A stretch of 64,000 bases of DNA, taken from NCBI GenBank assembly GCA_024734555.1, contig JANPWX010019087.1, positions 341,320 through 405,319 on the forward strand. The letters run 5' to 3'. The DNA is from Trochalopteron elliotii (Eukaryota; Chordata; Aves; Passeriformes; Leiothrichidae). Shown piece after piece: positions 51,401-63,224 of this stretch (the first letter of the stretch is position 1; each line of letters opens with the position of its first letter). The position numbers and the translations under genes were made by a program. The notes below the pieces were generated by a model, which saw only the letters and a program-made list of their open reading frames with translations, did not search any database and had not been told where the DNA came from.

Positions 51401-54400
51401 ATAAGCAGCTGAAAGTAAAAAAAAATAATAGGGAAAAGTTATGTTTCATTTAGAATTTCTCTGTAATTATGTCAATAAAAATAGCAACAGGAACAATTGC
51501 ATAACTCCTCCAAACGCAATCCTTTCCCTTGTTGGTTTAATATATTTAGAGAGAAAATACCATAATCCATGAAAATAGAAGTGAAATTTTGAGTTCACTC
51601 TGATTATAGCTGTTAAAAATTGAAAAAAGTAGATTTAAAATGTGTATTTATTCTTGTTTAAGGTCTTGTGACAGAGCTCTGCTTCAAACACACCTCCATT
51701 TACAGCATTTTTGTTGTTCCAAACCCCCTTCAGAAAATACTTGTGCTGGCATCAACACAGAGGGAAAAACTGGAGCATGAATAACTCCTAGAATCACAAG
51801 GCCATTAAGGCATCACCACCATCTCCTAACTGGGAGCAAGTTTTAGAGATCTTTTAGGAATATATAGGTCAGCATCTGTGGTTCAGAGCCCCCTTGACAA
51901 AGCTCAGTTTGATGTGTTTAATTCCTGGGCTCATGTGATGCTCCTTATTTACCAGGAGGGGATAAATTGGATGGAACTGTTTATGGTAAAAAACTGGGAA
52001 GTTTTACAAAGTGCTAAACACCGAATGCCAATTAAGTTCTTAATAGTAGAAAATAAAAAATAAAAAAAAAAAAGTAGGTTTCCAAATCTAGGTTTGATTG
52101 ACTGGCTCAGCATTCACAGAACTTCTTGAATAATTAAAATTTTTTTTTATTGTTAGATATGACTGCAAAAACATAAGATGCCAAGCAAATAAAGAGAAAC
52201 TTACTACAATTGTGCTGTTCAAATTAATTTTTCATTCCTCACGAGATACCAAATACCTTCTTTATTCACACCACCAACAACTGGAACAACATTACTGCCA
52301 GGCCTCTGATCTGGAAATCTTTTTTTAGGGCTGAGGCAAAAAGTTCCCAGGGAGGGGGACAGTGACTTTCTGGTTATAAAAAGTGGAATTACTCCCCAGA
52401 GATCAATCCATAGGAAAGACGTAAAACTGGTTATGGACCCCTGTAAGCTAACTAAACTTTCCTCTACTTCAAGTGTAGAGAATTTCAGGAATTAAGAAAT
52501 GAAGGGTGCACTCCTAATTCCCCACATCTGTATGTTCATATTAGGTGTATTTCTGGAAATGGTTGCCCTGATGTCTGCAATGGAGCCTTGAAATGAAATA
52601 AAATGACCGAGCTCCAAACCTGTCTGGAACAAGAGAACCAATCTTGTTATCGTGGGTTGGTTCACTTGGCTTACTGTGGATTTATCTGGAAATATTTTGG
52701 ATTTTAGTTCCCTATTCTGCAGTTTTCAGTACAGACACTTCATTTATTTACATTACACTGATTCCTCCCTGAATGCTAAAAATCAATCCCAGAACATTTT
52801 AAAAATAACTAAAAAAAATACAAAACCAGTCCTTAATGCCAAGACAGGTCTTGGAAAAACAACGTGTTCATGATCAGAAGTAGATACAGTCAACAGCGTT
52901 CTTTGTAGTGTTTAGTGTTGATTTGTCCATGTCAGCATTGCAGTTTGTGCAGCATTTCAGCTTCATTTGGAGGAGTATTTCCCTGAGCAGCACAGACAGA
53001 GGTTCAGTGAGAGCTCTGCCTTAGGTGGCAGTTGGAAGATTTTCTGCACAGCAAAACCTGGAGATATTTTTGGAGCAATGTTTAAATCCTGTACGACCCT
53101 CGTTCAGACCCATCACCAGTGAGTGTTTGCAGGCCAAAGCTGACCAGTTGTTTGTTATACACTTTCTCCCATCACAAATATTCCACTACAAATTCCTGCC
53201 AGGAATGCAGGCACGTGCTCCCACACAGAAACAGCTTCTGCACTAATGGATCAATCTCAGCCCTGAGCATGATTTTACCCCGGAAACACTTCTGGTACTG
53301 TGAACTCCTGAGCAGGTTCTTTTCTTGTAAGAGTGCTCACACTTGAGTTCCATTTCCCTTTTTCTGTAGCAGAAAAAAAAAAAAAAATGCATCCAGACAA
53401 TGTTTCCCCTATAAAGGAATAACTTGTAGCTCTGACCAGGATGTAAACTGGGCCAATGTGATGGCTTCCTTCGACATCCCAAGGCACACAGTGAAATAGC
53501 CCTTTTTTCCCCACATGAAAATGTAAATAACAGCTCACCTCCCAGGCCTCCACCCTGCACATTTGGACCACTACTTGTTTGTTTAGAAGTATAATCTTTT
53601 TACTTGCACCAAAAAAAAAGGGTATAAGATTAATTTCTAAACTGCTAGATATGCTCCAGAAGCTCCTATTTAAACACTATACAATCAAGCCTCTGCTTGA
53701 TCTCATTTCTCTTTTTTTTTCCTTCATCCCAAGACTCCTTTCAAGTGTTAGACAAATCTCCTCCAGTCTAACATCAAAACATACTGACAGGAGTAAGACT
53801 GCAAGGCTGCTGGCTCCTCTCAAGCAATGCCACCTATTGATCCATGAATAAATGTTCCAGCTTCAAGGCACATCTCTACTGCAGAGTTTTTCTCTTTGGA
53901 GATTCAAAGAAGAGTTGTCTGGTGCCCAAAGATCTGAAAACCTGCTGGAGTAACTGGGGGATTGAGGAACTTGACATCGTGGTTTGCAGTGTTTGGCAGG
54001 ATTTACCAGCTCGCTCTCTCAGGAAATAGCAGCAGAATTTCAGAGGAATCCCATACAAGATTTAAACACTCTCTTTATCACACGTATTTGCAGCATTCTG
54101 CTGCCAGTTTAATGATTGGTTAAAATATAATCAAGCTTGTTTTCCATCACTATATTTTTATATTAGATGATATATTATGATCATGAACCTAAATTGCAAA
54201 GGTCTTACTTTCAGTTTGTTAACAAATATTTTTAGTGACATTATACCAATAATTTACCCAGAAAATTCCTTGAACACTATATTGCCTACAAAATGCTGGG
54301 AATATTGAAGGTGTAACTGAAGTCTTAAGGAAATTATGCATTTAGAAAATCTTTGAGAAATTCAATAAATATTTTCAGGGATGTGGCTTTGGTTTTGCTG

Positions 54401-54688
54401 CCACGTAATGCACAGATCTGAAAATATGCAGCTTCAGTCATTTTGCCCCTAAAGCCTCTGTGCAGCACTAGCCTGGTGTCTTAGACCTTGGTTTAAACCC
54501 CACCCCAGGATTAGCTCCTGGAAACCAAGTCCTTCTAAGAACAGTAGTTCAGATAGTTCTGAATCATCTTCTGGCTCTTAAATATAAAGTAAACTTGTTT
54601 TCAATGTCTGTGGCATTCAGAGCTTCAAACACTTGCCACCACAGAAATACCGGCTGGAAAAAGCCAAACCATGGACACTTTAAGTGGA
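48481..54688. other. No gene; probable CNK intron 1
   Basis: AT-rich intron-like sequence. A three-unit 11-bp repeat (CAGCTTTCCA type) sits near 51104-51131 and an A-rich run at 52036-52072. No coding exon is recognised. Confidence 0.5.
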
Positions 54689-54689
54689 G

Positions 54690-54724
<35 letters not shown>

Positions 54725-54736
54725 CATATATATATA
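54690..54736. repeat. TA dinucleotide microsatellite
   Basis: About 47 bases of alternating TA are interrupted by a few ACA steps. The array is likely length-variable between individuals. Confidence 0.95.
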
Positions 54737-56360
54737 ACAAAACATTTGCTTGAAATTTTGTGCCACTATTTTATTTTGGGTCAAGTGCTCCAGTTTGTAA
54801 ACAAAGCTGAATGAGGTGGTCTGAAAAAAGGGGGGGAAGGAAAATAGCAAATGTAACTGGACTCCTGACTGAACCTTATCTGAAGACCTGTGATGAATGC
54901 TGCTATAATATATCAAATGCCAGTTAACAATAGTCTGCTGAAAAAAAGCTGGCTTTGGGAGATATTTACTCACTTGGCAAGAATTCAAAGTATGACTCAC
55001 TCCTGGAACATTTATACTACTAGTTACAGTTAAAAAGACATCCAGGTCTGACTATTAACACCCAACTCACTTTTAAAAATCGTGGTTTTCTACACAACCC
55101 TCTCTTAAATGGGGATGTTTAAAGTATATTTAATTTCTTTTTAAGGAAAAAAAGTAGTGTGTTAGAAGCAAGAACCTGTTGGTGAAGCAAAAATGGCACG
55201 GAATGAACCTGACTGAAATTTATCGGAGCGAAACAGTGGGATTGAAACATTGGTTGAAACTAAGCTGCCAACCTGCAGATGGAATCAAAGAAAATGAGCA
55301 GCTTTTACTTTCTGCAGAGCTATTTATCACCAAGGCCTGGCTGCAGTGCATATGGATTGTAAGGGGCTGGGAAAGGAGTGGAAAGTAATGGACTAGTGCT
55401 TCCCTCAAACAGCTTAAAAGTAATATGGCTTAAACTTGAGTATATCTAGTAATTTTTTAGAAAATTACACACACAAAAATTGACAACAAATGAGGAATTC
55501 AAAATGTGGTTTGGCATTTTATTCCATCACATTCTCTTAAGACAGTACATAATTACAGGTATTTATATGTGATACATGAACAGAGACATATCAAACATAC
55601 TGGGGCTGAATATAGGTATTTTTATAGTTAATAATACCCAAGGGAGAAATTGCAAGTCCTCCAATGAGCTGTTCCTTTTGGCAGAAGGCACATAAAACTG
55701 TTGAGAAGAACATTAGAGTAGGAAATCAAGGTGTGGATGAGGTCAGAAGTGAGTGTGGGGTATGTTTTTGGTTTAACAGCCAGTTCTTACTCAATCTGTG
55801 CTCAATTTTAGAAACTAAACAGGAAAAGGAGCTGAGTGACAACTCTGCTTTTAGCAGCTCCTCATCAATATTTGGAAAACAGCAGCAGCATCTCTCTCAC
55901 ACGTCTTTGCACAAATCTGTGCCACGCACCCATGCGTGTCAGCAAGCTCATCCCACTGGAGCACCTCTGGAATGATGGCATCCTGAGCAGGCTGTGTCAC
56001 CTAGTGATGGACACAGCATCCAGACAGACGGACATGCACACGGACACGCACATGGCACGGCCATGGCACGGCCATACAAAGGCTCTTACATTTCCATGGC
56101 CCGGGTGTGTTCGTGGCTCACAGCAGCCATGGCTCATCCCAGCTCCAGGCTCACGTCGCAGCCCCCTCCATGCAGCCATCCATGCCACTGCACTTCCGAG
56201 GCATTTTGGGCACAGTTTGTGCCCCCACACTTTGCTGGCATTCTTTCTGCTAAGGTATAAATGTGTACATCAATGTATGGATATGTGTATAACAGTACAT
56301 GTGTATATACAGACCTGAATTTCCTGAAATTTCCTGCCTTGGCCCTGCACCCAAGGATGC
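54737..56360. other. No gene; probable CNK intron 1
   Basis: The open frames around 55836-56318 come from a short GGCACGGCCAT duplication and CAGACAGACGGACA-type sequence near 56020-56080, not from a gene. Nothing else is recognised. Confidence 0.5.
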
Positions 56361-56510
56361 TTTGGGGTAGAAGGGACCTTGGAGATCATCTCATCCCACC
56401 CCTGCCATGGGCAGGGACACTTCCCACTATCCCAGATTGCTCCAAACCCCATCCAGCCTGGCCTTGGACACTTCCAGGGATCCAGGGGTGTGGAGTCCCT
56501 TGTGCCCTTA
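56361..56510 (-). mobile_element. CR1 LINE 3' region (reverse orientation)
   Basis: GTAGAAGGGACCTTGGAGAT, then CCCTGCCATGGGCAGGGACA, then CCCCATCCAGCCTGGCCTTG are the reverse complement of the conserved avian CR1 3' region. About 150 bases are recognisable, and the 5' limit of the element is vague. Confidence 0.9.
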
Positions 56511-56559
56511 AAGGAATTTCCAACTGCCTTGCCCTGGAAAAGCAAATACCCCTCCCAGG

Positions 56560-56893
56560 TGTAACAAAGGCTTCTCCCCCATGGTTCCTTGCAAACATTG
56601 TGCAATCTGCTCCCTGGGTTTCTCAAGTCCATCACTGCCCCATGGTATCCCCTTTCCCTGTTTCCCCATTGGCTATGGGGCCTGGTGTCCTGTTCCTCTC
56701 TTCCCTATGGTCACTTGCTCCCTGCCCTGCTCCTTGTACCACCTACGAACCTGAGACACTATATAACTGAGAAAATTCACATCATCCCACTCTTCGGCCT
56801 CCTGCATTCACCTTCGGCACATGGAATAAACGCTTGCTGGAAATTGATTTTGGCTGGGAGCCTTCTGCCTCTCTGCTGAGCTACCCGGTAACG
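56560..56893 (+). mobile_element. Putative short LTR
   Basis: A CCAAT-type box (CCCATTGGCT near 56664), a TATA box (CTATATAACTG near 56759) and GGAATAAACGC (near 56822) follow in LTR order, with a short CpG-bearing tail. The start TGTAAC and the end GGTAACG are nearly inverted repeats. No target-site duplication was found. A small class I-type LTR is likely. Confidence 0.55.
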
Positions 56894-57179
56894 TGTGTGG
56901 GTGTGTGAGCTTGATTGCTTGCCTGAATTCTTCTCAAGCAGTTTCTCCACTGGAGAGGCTGACTGAGATCTAATTAGGCTGTAGCTGCACTCTGAAAAAG
57001 ACACACTGTTACACAGGGGCAGCCACAGCTGTTTTGGCCACCCTTGCCACCCTCACAGGGAAGGATTTCTCCCTAATATTTAATCTAAAGAAGAACATGA
57101 AATTAAGAAGGCAGGAATTGCCTCTGGAGAGATCCAGTTTCCAAACAGCATGATGTGTTGGAAGTGTACTTGTATTTTC
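56894..57179. other. No feature recognised
   Basis: Unique sequence between two LTRs, with a short GTGTGTGGGTGTGTG run near 56893-56908. Confidence 0.5.
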
Positions 57180-57184
57180 CATAT

Positions 57185-58709
57185 TGTCATAGGTTAACAC
57201 AGTTTGGTTTTTTGGTTAATGGAATATTGCCCTGCTAAGACTTTGTACTTTGTTTTAGAAAAAACAGAGACTTACTGGGGGTCAGTTTTTTCTTATTGGT
57301 ATGTGATTTGACTACTGAGAGAGTTGAAGGTGACTTTTGGTAATACTTATATAAAGCTGAGTATGCTCAAGCTAACTTTTTTTTTTTACTTTTGGCTGGA
57401 GGAGAAGGTAACAGAGCTCTGAGGGGCGGCTCAGGCTGGCCAAGCTCTGCTGCTCCCCCCCTGTGGGGGGGGAGCCGACCCTGGTCTGGCCATACCTCCG
57501 AGCCCCCCATCAGCTGCCGGGGGTGGGGGTGGAGGCTGCAGTTTAGCATCTAGTGAACTTTTAAAGCTTCCCCCTGAGCCAGCTAGGGATGGGAGAGATG
57601 TTATTTTTTTCTTCTTCTTTCTCTTATGAGACTGGGGATGGGCAGGAGGCTCCTTTATGATCTTGGCTGCTAAGATTTTTGACTGCTCGAACTGCTCTGA
57701 TCTCTCAGCATGAGTTTTTTTCCCCTTTCTCCCATTGGCACGGCCTTAAAGTCTGACGAAGCCAAAAGAAAAAAGATCTGGGCAAAATTTAACTCTTTTT
57801 TGGCACAGATGAAATTCTCAAAGCTCTAACTTTTTCTTTAGTGAGAGAGATGGCTAAATTAGAAACATGTAAAAGGACAATATGAAAATTTTAAAGTCAA
57901 TAACAGAAGAGTAACCTCTTAAATAAGAGATGACAAGTTGCTTTAGTTCTAGGCTGAAAAATTTCTTATGAGTTATAGTAACAGACTGTAATATGAATAT
58001 GCTAGAATAATTTTTTAAATCGTTGACAGTATGAATTGGGGACATGATTTGTGGATTTTTTAAGCAAAGACATTTGTGATTTACTGAGTGAATATTGAAT
58101 TAGAAGTTGTGATTTGGTAATCCCATAAGAGGTTTGAACAGAGAAAACTAAGAAGAAGACCCCTGTGCCAGCAAAAAAAGTGAGACAACATCTCTGTTCC
58201 CTGAGATGAAGAATCCTTTGCCTTTGAAGTTGCTTATCTTTAAAAGGTGACACCCCGATATATATATGCGTGAGTCTATGGCCCATATGTAGTCACAAGA
58301 AAGACTACGTAATATGAGAAGTTCCACAACTGCAGAAGTTTCCTGGGCGGGCTGCTTTTGTGTGAGTTAGAAGCCACAAGCAGACTGTTTCTCTTGTAAA
58401 AAGTTACCAAACAACAAGAAAGACTTCTCTCTCTCAAAAACTGAATGAAAGACTGTTTTATAAGTAGTACTGACCTGGAGTTCTGAGTTTTGCCTCTTTA
58501 CATTGTTTGTAGAAAATGAACAGTTTCTGGTAGAAGAAAAAGTTGGTTTAGAAATTTCATTTGTATTTTGTCTTTTCTTATTTTCTTCTTCTTAGTGTGT
58601 GTTAATAAAATTTATCTGTTTACTTTTAAGTTGAGGCCTGTTTTGCCTTTTTCTCCCAAATCCTATCTCCCAGAAAAAAGAAAAAAGAATAAACACTCAA
58701 ACCACTACA
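57185..58709 (+). mobile_element. 1525-bp solo LTR, class III type
   Basis: The element runs from TGTCATAGG to CCACTACA and is flanked by the exact 5-bp duplication CATAT (57180-57184 and 58710-58714). The AATAAA signal is near 58608. It defines the family whose 3' half is seen at 4950-6361. The 5' third contains a GC-rich island with a strong hairpin, while the rest is AT-rich. There is no internal retroviral sequence, so it is a solo LTR, and a very long one. Confidence 0.92.
57452..57475 (+). repeat. C7/G8 hairpin inside the long LTR
   Basis: GCTCCCCCCC at 57452-57461 can pair with GGGGGGGAGC at 57466-57475 across a four-base loop. A second G-rich run (GGGGGTGGGGGTGGAGG, near 57519-57535) could form a G-quadruplex. 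Confidence 0.9.
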
Positions 58710-58714
58710 CATAT

Positions 58715-60488
58715 CCTATACAGAATATTTTAGCACAGCAAAATGCATGGACCTTGTTCACATGATTAGGTTGTTTAGGAATGGAGATCTTGAGGAGAAG
58801 CATGCTGAGGCTGCAACTATTCAGATTTATATATTTAAAGTGTCTTCTCTCAACATCATCTTGGTATTTAAGGAAAATTATGTTTTAAATCCACACCAAA
58901 AAGCCCAATATCACATACCTCACAGCCATGTAAAAACCAGCAGCAAGCTTTGCTGAAGTGATTTTGTTTATCTTGGAGACGCAGGCAATTAACTAAATGA
59001 CCAAGTGTGTTATTTAATCAGTGACAAGTGCTGCAGCTCTTGCTAAAAGAGCTGGAGGTGGTAATGAAAACCCAGAGTTTTTCACAACTGTCCCCTCACA
59101 ACTTTCTCTGCGTATTGGAGATCAAAGAGGGTTCTGAGTCTTTTTCCAAGCAGCTTTCTGGAGGCTGCAGGGAGAACTGGATCATAATCTTCAGGCTCTT
59201 TTCTGCCCTGAATTGTTTCTGTGTGCTCAGGATATTGGATGTTTAAGGCCTGAATACCTGAGCACATTGATTGTATTTTCTGAGAGCAGCTCAGGGTTAG
59301 GCTGGGACCCATCGTGCAACAGAATCATTAAAATATGGTTTATTGGAGCCAAGCAATTTCGGTAGTATATTTAAAATAGTGCTATTTGCACAGGGACATT
59401 TCCTTTCCAAAAGCCTGAGAGAATCAAAACAAAACTATGTTTGAGAAGAAAGCAAACACCAAATAAACAAATGAGCCTTTAAAATCAGGATTTGTGCGAT
59501 GTTAACATTTACAACACACTGGGTGGATTGTATGGACAGATTTATGGGAATTTAATGACTGACAGGTGAGTGCCACCCATGAGTTTGCTTCAGCCTGGTG
59601 CAGAAATGCTGCCAAACTCATGGCACAGACTTTCCTTTCCTTAGATTTTTTAAATGCTACCTAAAAGCTTTGCAGAAAGCATTGAAGTTCAGCACAATTT
59701 TGTCTTCCAAGAAGAGAGACAATTTCATAAATATTGATTTATTTTTCTGTGTAGCACTTTAGAAAGTCACTGCCACATCATCCATCTATGCTCTCACTGG
59801 CACCTCTTGAGGTCAGAACTGAAGAGCTGAAATTCAAAGTTCACATTTCTGTAGCCTGCTAAGACAGAAATACTCTTCCTCCTAAACAGTAACATCGTTG
59901 TTCTTGGAAGGTGTTTTGTGCTGATTTGGCACTGGAAAATGTTGCTTTTAAAAACTATATTTTGTCAAACAGTATTTATTTTACAGGCTACTTGACTGTA
60001 TTCTAGAATATTTCTGGGTTTCACAGGTAGAAAAGACAATGGATTTTAATAAAATTAAACAACTAGCTGTCCCTTACTTTTGCGACATCTTTATGAAACC
60101 AAATTGGGCTTTTGTTCTTTTTTCTCAGCTTTGCAAAAAAATATGTATAAATTATCCACATATGCACGTGAATTTGCATTTCATTGCATTTCATAGCATC
60201 CACATTATTCTCTTCATCCACTGCCTTAAAAACCAAGAGAAACATGGTTGAAGCCAACAAGGTATGAAAGGAAATAATTGACCAATTTATTTCCAGTAAA
60301 GTCAATTGTAAAAAGTTAATTTGAACAATCTGATTGTTGGATAAATCATGAAGGCCTGGTGGTGTAAACGCATAATAATGGTAGCACAACCTGTGGGACA
60401 CTTTCCAGGGACACAGCCCTGAGCAAGGCACTGATGGTTTGCCACTACCCCACTGTGAGAGTGGCTGCTGAGCCAGGGGGATGTGACA
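58715..60488. other. No gene; probable CNK intron 1
   Basis: AT-rich sequence without recognisable exon, repeat or RNA gene. Confidence 0.5.
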
Positions 60489-60493
60489 GGGCT

Positions 60494-61142
60494 TGTCCTA
60501 GGGTGACTTTAATGTTAGTACCCCTAATCGTCTGTTCTGTTTATGTTGGATATTGTGTCCTGTACCTTTAAGACTGGTTCCGAGAGCAAAGGAGGGGAAA
60601 GAAGAAACGCGCAGTTTGCAGAAACTGCACTCACTCCTGTGCATTCCGCTCCTGGACTGTGTTCATCTGTAGCATGGACAGACAGCGGGACAGAGATCTC
60701 CTGTGCATTTAGTTAGTTTTTACCTGGCTGAGGCAGAGAAGTTGCCTGGATTGTCTTTTTTCTTTTTCTTGGGACTGTTTAAACCTGTTCTGGACTGAAA
60801 AACCCAGAAGAGCATCAGGAGCTCACACCTGCGGCCCACCGGGGCCCAGGATGGCATTTTACACCGCCAGAGGAACTGATGAGAGACTGAGCGAGCCGAG
60901 CTACATCTACAAGGACTTTCTCAATTTTGCCATCTCTCTTCAGAGTGGCGAGAGGTTTTATTGTTTAATATTATTCATTTTTTATGCTTGTGGCCACTTT
61001 GTTTGTTAAATAAATATTTTTTTTCCACTTTTCTCTAAGGAGATTCTCTCCCAGACTGATTGGGGGCAGAGGCCGTTTGGGTTTGCTTCCCAGAGAGACC
61101 CTATTCACATGTTTTCTCCCAAATTTGCCCTAAACCAGGACA
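60494..61142 (+). repeat. 5' LTR of the second provirus
   Basis: It starts TGTCCTAGGGTGACT and ends AAACCAGGACA, the same ends as the solo LTR at 24379-25016, whose target duplication fixes the boundaries. AATAAATA near 61008 is the likely polyadenylation signal. Confidence 0.9.
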
Positions 61143-61153
61143 AATACATTTAT

Positions 61154-61171
61154 TGGTGCCCAGTGCGTGGC
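61154..61171 (+). promoter_or_regulatory. Degenerate primer-binding site (tRNA-Lys type likely)
   Basis: TGGTGCCCAGTGCGTGGC starts 11 bases after the LTR. It resembles the tRNA-Lys1,2 site of the other provirus with a C-to-T change and local disruption in the middle. Assignment to Lys is an inference. Confidence 0.55.
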
Positions 61172-61246
61172 ATGAGAAAGTAAAAAAACCCTTGTGCTAA
61201 TTAGATTTTAGTTGTACTCTGTGTTCTGATAAAGCAGTCAGTAGCC

Positions 61247-63224
61247 ATGTTGCTGCTTGAATTCATAATGTCTCTTGGGGTGGAGTCCTTCCTGTGTTTC
61301 TGTTCCCTAGGCTTTTTTGAGGTTTTAATACCTTTCTGGTCCCTAGGTTTATTTTCTTATCCAGAAATAGCTCCAGTATTATCCCTAACACATAGCTTTT
61401 ACACTAGAGGTGCACGAATTAGAATCGCTATTTTTCTGGGCTCAGTGATAATAATTTATAAGAAGTTTCTAAAAGTACTAAAGTTTGTTCCATACATGTA
61501 TGGTTTATGGTTTCTTCATCCTACCCTGCATCCTAGTTCCAGCAGCATGTTTTGGGGATTTATTAGTAATTGCACCCAGTTTGTTAGAGGAGGAGTAGGG
61601 GATAAAGCTTTTCAGCCTTTCCTGTCCCTCTTCTCTTTTGAATTGGTTACCTCACTTTTGGAGAATGTTCAGTGTCCCCTGAATGTTAAAGATACCACCT
61701 TCCTGGTATTTCATCTGGTGAGCTTCCTCTATACAGTCTGCAGCTTCTCTAGAATGAGGGCTGAAATTTCCAAAGGAGCTGATGAGACCCCTGACCCAGA
61801 AATAGGCCCAGGTGTGGAAAATCCTGAGTGGTGTGGAGAATGGGAGGATATGAGCCAAATCCTGAAGGAATTTTCTGACCCTATAGCCTGGGACTTTCCA
61901 CGTGAACAAATTCAGAACCCAGCTGAGGTGGGGAGATACCTGAGAGAGAAGTGCCATGATGACCCTAAGGAGAAAAAGCTCATTGCAATAAGCTGGGCCC
62001 TGGCATATGCTTATCGCACTCTGCTAGATGCTGCAGGGCAGCAGATAGAGGCAGGGGGGCAGGGAGATAAATCAGCAGCTACCCCAGTTACTCAGGGTGC
62101 AGCAAACACCCCAGCTACTCAGGTTGTAGTTAAACCAGACAGTGAGCCTAAGCCAGCAGCTAAATCTGATAGTGAGCCTAAGACACTGGCAGTTGCTGCG
62201 GGAAAGAAGCACACACACAAAATCGATCGACCTGTACATGATGATCCAGATGAAAGACCCTCAATGCCTCCCAACACAAAATCAGAAGTCAAAGCAAGTG
62301 ACACAAGATCAAAAGCCACTATTAAGTCCTGTTCCCTGAAGGACCTTCGTGGCCTAAGAAAGGATTACACTTGACCACCTGATGAATCTATAATTAGTTG
62401 GTTAGTCTGTCTTTGGGATGCTGCAGGTGAGGCTACAATGCTGGACAGCACTGAAGCGAGGCATCTGGGATCCCTGCCACATAATCTGGTTATCGACCAA
62501 GGAATGATGGGGGGGCTCACCCTTACAGTCTCTGGGAACGCGTCCTGGGAAGTGTGGCACAAAGATATCTGTGTGCAGACAATCTCTATATGCAGCAAAC
62601 CCAGTGGAAGACCATAGAACAAGGGATTCAACACTTGAGAGAAATAGCAGTGGCAGAGATTGTCTTCTCAGATGACCTAAACACTAGGAACCCAGACTTG
62701 GTACCATGTACACCCGTGATGTGGCGAAAACTTGTACGACTTGGGCCACAAGAATACTCTTCTGCTTTAGCAATAATGAAGCGGGATGACATGGGGGAGA
62801 GCGTGCTGGATATGGCAAGGAAACTTCGAGCATATACAGATGCTGTTCATGGTCCAACACATGCAAGAATCACAGCTGTGGAAACCCATCTGCAGAAATT
62901 AGAAGAAAAGACAGAGGAGAGTCACAAGAAACTCAGAGAGGAGATTAAAGAGATGAAAGAGGGCTTTCTCCAAGTCTCTGCATTAAAGATCAGAGGTTCT
63001 GATACCAAACGCAGACGTCCCCCAGATAGGGAAGGGGCACCCCACGAGCTGAGCTGTGGTCCTTCCTGTGTAATTGTAAAGAAAACGTGAGATGGGATGG
63101 AAAACCTACTGCTGCTCTGGTGCGACGGGTGCTTGAATTGAAAGACAGCAAGACTCAGAGAGGAAGTTCCACCAAAAAGGAAGCAGCTCCAGTTACCCAG
63201 GGAAAGAAGGATAACCAGGCTTAG
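61247..63224 (+). pseudogene. gag: gag with hydrophobic N-terminus (frameshifted)
   Basis: ATG 61247, in context GCCATGT, opens 375 codons. Hydrophobic segments lie near residues 3-37, 58-70 and 150-167, then come an acidic domain (about 178-265), a polar linker with repeated SEPK-type units, and the capsid-like domain (KDLRGLRK). TGA 62372 replaces an Arg codon of the relative. A run of seven G (62509-62515) causes a frame change and another shift lies near 63020-63060. The coiled coil (about 62870-62970) and the basic C-terminus are conserved with the provirus at 30330. No CCHC knuckle exists. The terminal TAG 63222 sits at the same place as the TAA at 32813 there. Confidence 0.85.

Noticed and set aside
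55836..56318. 160-codon frame and overlapping frames on both strands
   Set aside because: These reflect local duplications and CpG-bearing repeats, with no family similarity or ATG-led structure.
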